From Paulinella micropora (Eukaryota > Cercozoa > Imbricatea > Euglyphida), in contig BJOX01000303.1 in NCBI GenBank assembly GCA_009731375.1, positions 515,222-547,535 of the forward strand: a DNA stretch of 32,314 nucleotides, written 5' to 3'. Shown here in pieces: positions 20,637-32,314 of the stretch. The notes beneath the pieces are model-generated. The model searched no databases. It worked only from the letters and a program-made list of their open reading frames with translations, and was not told where the DNA came from. The first letter of the stretch is position 1, and the number at the start of each line of letters is the position of its first letter. A program made the position numbers and the translations under genes.

Positions 20637-21054
20637 TTGTGTAGACATGAACCAGATGTATCCACGCCCCTGATCACTGTGGTGAGTGGTGTGTGTGAGA
20701 GTATACACACGCCACGAGCTAAGCTAGCTAACACAGTCGGAAACCTGTGTCAGCCTGCTTCAGAAAAATGTGAAATTCATTTTTATATAATATTTTTCAG
20801 AAGAATCGCACTTGTGGGACGGGTCCGGTGCCACCGCCAACTAAAAAAAACCACAGGTGGCACCTGTGACTACAAAAAATTCGAAAACCATGTTGGTGGC
20901 ACCACAGGCAGGTATTATCATAGTTGTGGATACGTATCACGAATGCCATTTTTCACTGCGAGGATACGTTACAAAAAGGCAATAGATTATCCCACTAGGA
21001 CAAAAATTACATTTTGTTTTATCAGGCCTATCGATAATATTTTTAAAAATATTT
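20637..21054 (+). CDS. Low-confidence ORF at the right end of the element
   Basis: A plus-strand frame open from ATG 20637 runs through the right inverted repeat into TATG repeat. The first 139 codons are not simple repeat (for example KKFENHVGGTTGRYYHSCGY). No family is recognised, the frame has no stop of its own inside the element, and nearby 'ggtggcacc' repeats suggest non-coding sequence. It may be chance. Confidence 0.2.
21024..21054 (-). repeat. Right terminal inverted repeat (31 bp)
   Basis: Exact reverse complement of 15767-15797, running AGGCCTATCGAT then AATATTTTTAAAAATATT. It is followed by 'tag' and TATG repeat. Confidence 0.85.
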
Positions 21055-21236
21055 TAGTATGTATGTATGTATGTATGTATGTATGTACATATGTATGTAT
21101 GTATGTATGTATGAGTACTTGTATGTATGTATTGTATGTATGTATGCATTCATATGCGTGCATGCATGCACGCATGTCTGTCTGTCTGTCTGTCTGGCTG
21201 TCTGTCTGGCTGTCTGTCTGGCTGTCTGACAAGGCT
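21055..21236. repeat. TATG then TCTG/GCTG array
   Basis: Right flank of the element. It shares 'tatgagtacttgtatgtatg' with the left flank at about 15192, so the flanks may descend from one TATG locus. Confidence 0.85.
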
Positions 21237-21796
21237 GTTTGTGTAGAGAGCCCACACAGGAAAAAAAGGCAACCATGCTGCGATCTTTTTCGAGACTCAA
21301 AAAAAGGTTGTGCAAGTATGACTTCTCGTTTGTTGTCTTACTTGTGATTTCCAGTGAGTGGCAGCGTAGTAAGGGAGAGAAATAGTTTTTGTTATTTCTT
21401 TCCTGTCCCCTTTTTTGGGGCGGTGGAGAACTGCTGCTTTAGGCGTGAATGGGTCGAACAACCGAATTCTGCAGTTTCGAAAGTTTTCAGTACAGACCAT
21501 GAACAATTGAAACTAAGGAAGCTCCTCAGAATCATTTTAAATAAAAGCTGCATAATTGTAGTAGTGATAGGTAGCCAAATCAAATATGCAAAGTTTTGCG
21601 AGCTGAGTGAGCGAGCGTGAGGGTGGCAAGTGAGAGACGGGAATTTACTGATGTTTACTTGACTGATTATCACCTCCCCACAAGAAGACAGGGCACGGCT
21701 GAGTGAGACGAATGAGCAAGTAGTGAGCGAGCGAGTGGGTGAGTTGGCGAGTAAGCGAGCGACTGAGTGAATGAATGTGACTGTAAGTGAGGGGAT
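21237..21796. other. Unique sequence, no convincing gene
   Basis: Non-repetitive to about 21600, then a loose 'gagtgag/gcgagcg' repeat to 21796. Only short ORFs without recognisable domains are seen. Confidence 0.5.
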
Positions 21797-21956
21797 GGGA
21801 GAGAGAGAGAGAGAGAGAGAAAGAGAAATCGAGAGAAAGAGGAAGAGAAAGAAAGAAAGAAAGAAACAGAGAAAGAGAGAGAGAGAAGTGATTGAGAGAG
21901 AGAGTTTGAGAGAGAGAGAGATAAAGAAAGAAAGAGATAGAGTAGATGTTTTTAAT

Positions 21957-21990
<34 letters not shown>

Positions 21991-22158
21991 ATATATATAG
22001 AGAGAGAGATAGTAGAAAAAAAAGGAATAGGAAAGAGAAAGAGAAAGGGAGAAATAGATATAGAAAAGAATGGTTATGATTCAGAAGTATAGTGTGTGTG
22101 AGAGAGAGAGGGAGAGAGAGAGAGAAAGGGAGGGAGAGGGAGAGAGAGAGAGAGAGAG

Positions 22159-22193
<35 letters not shown>

Positions 22194-22270
22194 GGAAGAG
22201 GAAGAAAGAGAGAGGGAAAGAGAGAAAGAGGAAGAGGAAGAAAGAGAGAGAGATTGAGAGAAAGAGGAAG

Positions 22271-22321
<51 letters not shown>

Positions 22322-22367
22322 GAGAAAGAAGGAAAGAGAGAGAGAGATGAGAGAGAGAAAGAGGAAG

Positions 22368-22399
<32 letters not shown>

Positions 22400-22490
22400 C
22401 GATTATATGTTTTTAATAATATATATGGAGAGAAAGAGGAGATAGAGAGAAAAAGGTGATAGAATAAGAAAGAAGAGCAAAAGAGAAATA
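21797..22490. repeat. GA/GAAA array with duplicated TA-rich core
   Basis: Purine-rich (GA)n and (GAAA)n blocks. The motif 'tgtttttaataatatatat' occurs at about 21947 and 22409, each followed by GA repeat, pointing to a segmental duplication. Lys/Arg/Glu-only ORFs are artefacts. Confidence 0.9.
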
Positions 22491-22824
22491 GACAAAACAA
22501 GGATGATTATGTATAGAATACAGGGTAGAATATGTAACACCGGAAGTACGGTGAGTACTCATAAGACTCCAGTATAAGGGGCGTATGGGACACTTATTTC
22601 AAATGGTATGTGTGAGATCCGATCCGAAATAAGGATGACAGGGGTATCTTTTTAAGCTCAATCGTGCCGATTGCATACACTCCCCACCGCCCATAACCCT
22701 ATGTCAGGTGAAAGAATATGTATGAATATATGATTAATGTATCTTTACCCTTTACGCTTAAGTTGTAAAGATACACTGAATTATAAGTAGAAAATTTCGG
22801 TTTATCTTTGATTAAATAAAAAGT
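22491..22824. other. Unique sequence between GA arrays
   Basis: About 330 bp of AT-rich unique sequence. I see no ORF, RNA fold or repeat that can be named. Confidence 0.5.
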
Positions 22825-23066
22825 AGAAAGAAAGAGAGAGAGAGAGAGAGAGTAAGAGAGAGAGAGAGAGTAAGAGACAGAGAGAGAGAGATGAGAGAGA
22901 GAGATGAGAGAGAGATGAGAGAGAGAGAGATGAGAGAGAAAGATGAGAGAGAGATGAGAGAGAGAGATGAGAGAGAGAGAGATGAGAGAGAGAGAAAGAG
23001 GAAGAGAGAGAAAGAGGAAGAGAGAAAGAGAGGGGGGGGGGGGGGGGGGAGAGGGGGGGGAGGGGG

Positions 23067-23109
<43 letters not shown>

Positions 23110-23545
23110 NNNNNNNNNNNNNNNNNNNNNNNNNNNNNNNNNNNNNNNNNNNNNNNNNNNNNNNNNNNNNNNNNNNNNNNNNNNNNNNNNNNNNNNNNNN
23201 NNNNNNNNNNNNNNNNNNNNNNNNNNNNNNNNNNNNNNNNNNNNNNNNNNNNNNNNNNNNNNNNNNNNNNNNNNNNNNNNNNNNNNNNNNNNNNNNNNNN
23301 NNNNNNNNNNNNNNNNNNNNNNNNNNNNNNNNNNNNNNNNNNNNNNNNNNNNNNNNNNNNNNNNNNNNNNNNNNNNNNNNNNNNNNNNNNNNNNNNNNNN
23401 NNNNNNNNNNNNNNNNNNNNNNNNNNNNNNNNNNNNNNNNNNNNNNNNNNNNNNNNNNNNGGGGGGGGGGGGGGGGGATGGGGAGGGGGGGGGGGGGGGG
23501 GGGGAGGGAGAGATATGAGAGAGAGAGAGAGGAGAGAGAGAGACG
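22825..23545. repeat. GA array, poly-G and 351-N gap
   Basis: (GA)n with regular 'gatgagagagag' units passes into poly-G at 23031, N 23110-23460, then poly-G and (GA)n again. Confidence 0.9.
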
Positions 23546-23610
23546 AAGATTGCAATATTTATTGTACGTAGGCGCACACAAGCAGTTGAGTTACTACTTC
23601 CTGCTCAAAG

Positions 23611-23811
23611 ATGCTGAGACCGACCGCTTCCGAACTGCTCAGTGAGTCTAAGATGCTAGACGAGCTTGCAAGGGAGGCAGCTGCGGAAGGCAGAATCAAA
23701 GAGGCTGCCATGTACGTCCTGAAGTCTTTGGATTGCGAGCGACGCGCAGAGAGAACGACGATCCCTCAAATAATCGGCTTGCAGAAGACCTCGAAGCATC
23801 GTGATCAATAA
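23611..23811 (+). CDS. Small hypothetical ORF, 66 codons
   Basis: ATG (context caaagATGc) to TAA gives a non-repetitive, helix-rich peptide with SKMLDELAREAAAEGRIKEA and an Arg/Lys-rich tail. Normal-looking amino acid use in an otherwise low-complexity area suggests a real exon or gene fragment. No domain is recognised. It could be a first exon, a pseudogene fragment or chance. Confidence 0.35.
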   Translation: MLRPTASELLSESKMLDELAREAAAEGRIKEAAMYVLKSLDCERRAERTTIPQIIGLQKTSKHRDQ

Positions 23812-25930
23812 CTATAAGCGAACTACCACAACTCAACTTATGGGCCCTTCCAGCTCTACTTCCGCTCTTTTCATCTTCGCCCTTATCATTTCGTCAACCT
23901 TGGAATCGGGATTTTAATTCATGTTTGGCCCTCAACAGGCATCCCGTTTGAATTTCTGAACATGTCATCAGACATGCTGATCAGCAGCAATGCATCCTCT
24001 CCACGTTGTTCGAGCAACAAGGTCGCGTAGTCACGAGCCTTCAAATCATGACTGGGTCAGTTTGTCGACAGATACATCGTCTCATTTCGCGGGTTTGGTG
24101 CCTTGGAAGGACAAGGCGCTTGACTTGGGTCAAGTTCAACATTTTTTACTATAGTCTGAGTCTATTTTATCAATAATACGAAAGGTAGAAAATCAACGTG
24201 CAAGACAAGTTTACTCCGAGCCTATGAATAATTTACGTGCTGTCTTTTACGCCCACAAATCAAGTTATTAAAAGGCGATTCCAGCCCTTTGTCAGGTGAC
24301 CATCAATCCTGAATTATATTAATAAAAGTGTTTACGCAAACTTGAATTTATCAGACTGAGCACCTTAACGACCGGCCGAAACCTTTACCGTTGATAATTC
24401 GCTTTTTTTGACCAATTCATTAGATTCTCCTCTGCACGACGTTTCGACTTCACTAACGCCTGCGTGACTAGTTTTCGATTCCGTTCAGAAATGATTTCAA
24501 ACGATTAAGTCAAAGATCTTTTTAGAAAAGCCTGATTAACCATTGCCTTTTCCCCACTGAGAATTACCTTTTTCCCCGATTTCCCGCCGTGAAGCACGTG
24601 TTGAGGTAAATTTCTGGACAAGGCCCTTGAACGGAAAAACAATTTTTGACTCTCACTGCTTTTTATATATATCTGTCGGGGGCACGGGCCCGCGGCCCAG
24701 TGGCATTCTCGCCTAGCCTCAGCAGTCCCGTGCCAAATCAGTTTGGTTTTCTAATTCACCAACCAGATACTATTAATACTATGATCAGTTATGACTGTTA
24801 ACTTGAAATAAAAAGACACTATCCGTTTGAGAACTGGAGGCGTGACCCGGACTCGGAGTCACAATCTACTACTTACGTTCTACACTTGATCGTAAGTTGC
24901 ATCCAAGCCGCGGGCCTGCATTAATATATACTATTCATACACTGACTAATATATACTACATTAATACTATTATTAACGGTAACGACTACTGCTAACTGAT
25001 CATTAAAGGACTGTTAAATAGTGGACATATAATTTATGATAACTGAGGAGTCAGGCGGAGCCAATGAAAGGGTCTAATTAATAGACAATGTCAGGGGGGT
25101 TATGCCTACAGTCCAACTTGAGTTACTACCGTGAGGCCCTGAGTAGTTGAGGCCCCCGCTCGGACTGAACTTAAACTACTGTGACTGTTACTGACAGTTA
25201 TTAATACTAGGGTGACCGGTAGTTGTCTCAGCTCAGTTGCCGGTACCGGGTACAATATTAATACTCAGTAGTGATTGACCTACGGTTTGAAGTGGCAAGT
25301 TTCTACTATTAATAAAAAAAAGTGACTCAAGTTTCGTAAAAAATAATTGAGGACCTTGCTCAAAGTTTTTAATTCAGCACAGGTAACTGGTACAAATCTC
25401 GATTTCGAGTCTTCAAAATGTTCGTCAACTGAAATGCAGCTGAGAAAGTTTTCCACTGACTTATTAGCCTTCAGTCACGTATGGCCCGCGGGCCGAACGG
25501 GCAGGAGGTCGGGCCAGTGACAGATCAGGCATACAGTTACCAGTACACAATCTACAACTTGATGTAATTTCAAGTTTTTTTTGCACGCAAGCAATTTTTG
25601 AATAAAATAGATATATACCATACTTGCCACTCGTAGAGCTGAGTGGGAAGACGAAGAGTGCCAAGAGATGAAATGGAAGAGTTAATTAAGAGGTGAAGCG
25701 TAAAAAAAACTTTAAGAATTTTTTTTAATAGTATTTTATTACTATCAAAACAGTGTTTGCGTAAAAAAGATATTTAGTTTTGCTGTCAAAAACTATAACT
25801 ATGAAAAATGTAAGGACTCGCAAAAAAGCAAATCTATAAGATAAGCCACTCGTATGAATGAGTGCGAAGTGCAAGAGGATAAATAGGAGAAAAATGTTGA
25901 AATAGAAAAATCGTTTAAAATGGGTGAGAA
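23812..25930. other. AT-rich unique sequence, no gene found
   Basis: About 2.1 kb with frequent stops in all frames. 'tattaatact'-type motifs recur at 24770-25320, and there are GC islands with GGCCCGCGG-type palindromes near 24688 and 25482. A truncated tRNA-like hairpin is listed separately. Confidence 0.5.
24681..24734 (+). other. Hairpin resembling a shortened tRNA-Gly
   Basis: Eight-base arms GGCACGGG / CCCGTGCC enclose 'cagtggcattctcgcctagc', like the D-arm to anticodon region of tRNA-Gly(GCC). A T-arm is missing, so it is a relic or a coincidence. Confidence 0.25.
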
Positions 25931-25931
25931 G

Positions 25932-25982
<51 letters not shown>
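25931..25982. repeat. (GA)n array downstream of the PAN gene
   Basis: A pure GA run preceded by a few GAAA units. The PAN-gene stop lies 212 bp away; a TGTAA pentamer on the minus strand near 26039-26035 could be a polyadenylation signal of green-algal type, but a single pentamer is weak evidence. Confidence 0.85.
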
Positions 25983-25985
<3 letters not shown>

Positions 25986-26193
25986 GCATTTGTCAGCACC
26001 GTCACCGGCCGTGTTCACTGCATTATTACTAGCGTTACACATTGACTACTAGCTGTTACTTGCTAAGGCACGTATCCAACAAGAGGCCATGACGCCTCGC
26101 GACTGCTGCGGCTGCCTGCCCAAGCTGGCGTGTGGAGAGAGCAACACGGCTAAGTCTGCGGTTGCTTCCTATCAGCTTGGCTGAGCTGCGGAA

Positions 26194-31991
<5,798 letters not shown>

Positions 31992-31992
31992 C

Positions 31993-32062
<70 letters not shown>

Positions 32063-32122
32063 CGTGTACATGTACATGTACATGTACACGTACACGTACA
32101 CGCACATGTACATGTACATGTA

Positions 32123-32166
<44 letters not shown>

Positions 32167-32225
32167 CGTGTATGTGAAAAAGTATATGTGTATGTGTATA
32201 TGTACATGTGTATATGTGTATGTAC

Positions 32226-32288
<63 letters not shown>

Positions 32289-32314
32289 AGAGGAGAGAGA
32301 GAGAGAGAGAGAGA
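31992..32314. repeat. TATATG, TACATG, TGTGTA, TA, GT and GA arrays
   Basis: A succession of pure short-unit arrays to the window end. The TACATG block (about 32060-32122) is self-complementary. No exon is seen. Confidence 0.9.

Larger units (their letters stand above)
15767..21054. mobile_element. 5.3-kb element bounded by a perfect 31-bp inverted repeat, encoding a polymerase-helicase relic
   Basis: Identical 31-bp sequences in inverse orientation close both ends (15767-15797 and 21024-21054). Outside each end lies the same tetranucleotide in mirror orientation (CATA on the left, TATG on the right), so the inverted repeat may extend into it. Inside are a broken minus-strand replication gene (15784-18218), an array of direct repeats and imperfect palindromes (18700-20030), short tandem repeats, and a 383-N gap next to poly-G. 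There is no transposase, integrase or capsid gene in the readable part. Content suggests a self-replicating, virus- or plasmid-like element integrated in a microsatellite; the gap could hide other genes. The boundaries are seen; the nature is inferred. Confidence 0.65.

Noticed and set aside
21276-21390. Short plus-strand ORF with a hydrophobic stretch (MLRSFSRLKKRL onward)
   Set aside because: About 36 codons with no supporting signal; consistent with chance.

Overview
This window looks like nuclear DNA from a eukaryote, probably a single-celled one. It is dominated by long simple-sequence arrays (AAT/AAC, GATA, CATA, GA, CA, poly-C/G) and broken by seven runs of N. The genes are made of very short exons (23-130 nt) with mostly GT-AG introns. 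A PAN-type extracellular domain and small GC-rich exons would suit an alga or similar protist, but I cannot name the species. There are no bacterial features, rRNA genes, CRISPR arrays or telomere repeats.

Layout. (1) 1-2760: degenerate tRNA-like sequence, AAT arrays, two tandem repeat families (periods about 141 and 180 bp) and gaps. (2) 2761-13758, minus strand: a gene assembled here from ten short exons. It starts at ATG 13758 with a clear signal peptide and includes a TPR-like stretch. All nine exon-exon phases fit. Its introns are almost wholly microsatellite and hold four copies of a roughly 430-570 bp GATA-flanked repeat. (3) 13759-15766: a TATG array of about 1.8 kb that flips to CATA. 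(4) 15767-21054: a 5.3 kb element bounded by a perfect 31-bp inverted repeat. It carries a broken minus-strand gene combining a polymerase-like region and a helicase of the herpesvirus origin-binding-protein family, plus an array of imperfect palindromes. (5) 21055-26193: simple repeats, gaps, one small ORF and AT-rich sequence with no recognised gene. (6) 26194-31991, minus strand: a second gene of nine tiny phase-compatible exons. It encodes a charged N-terminal part, one membrane segment, and a C-terminal PAN domain ending at a TAG. Its true start probably lies beyond the window.

The most striking pattern is shared by the two host genes. Many exons are accompanied by arrays of partial copies of their own ends. 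Copies of the exon 5' part with its acceptor lie upstream of the intact exon. Copies of the exon 3' part with its donor lie downstream. The copies are separated by microsatellite. This leaves the introns full of decoy splice sites. The second notable object is the inverted-repeat-bounded replicon-like element. All exon models come from reading splice signals and frames by eye and have no transcript support.
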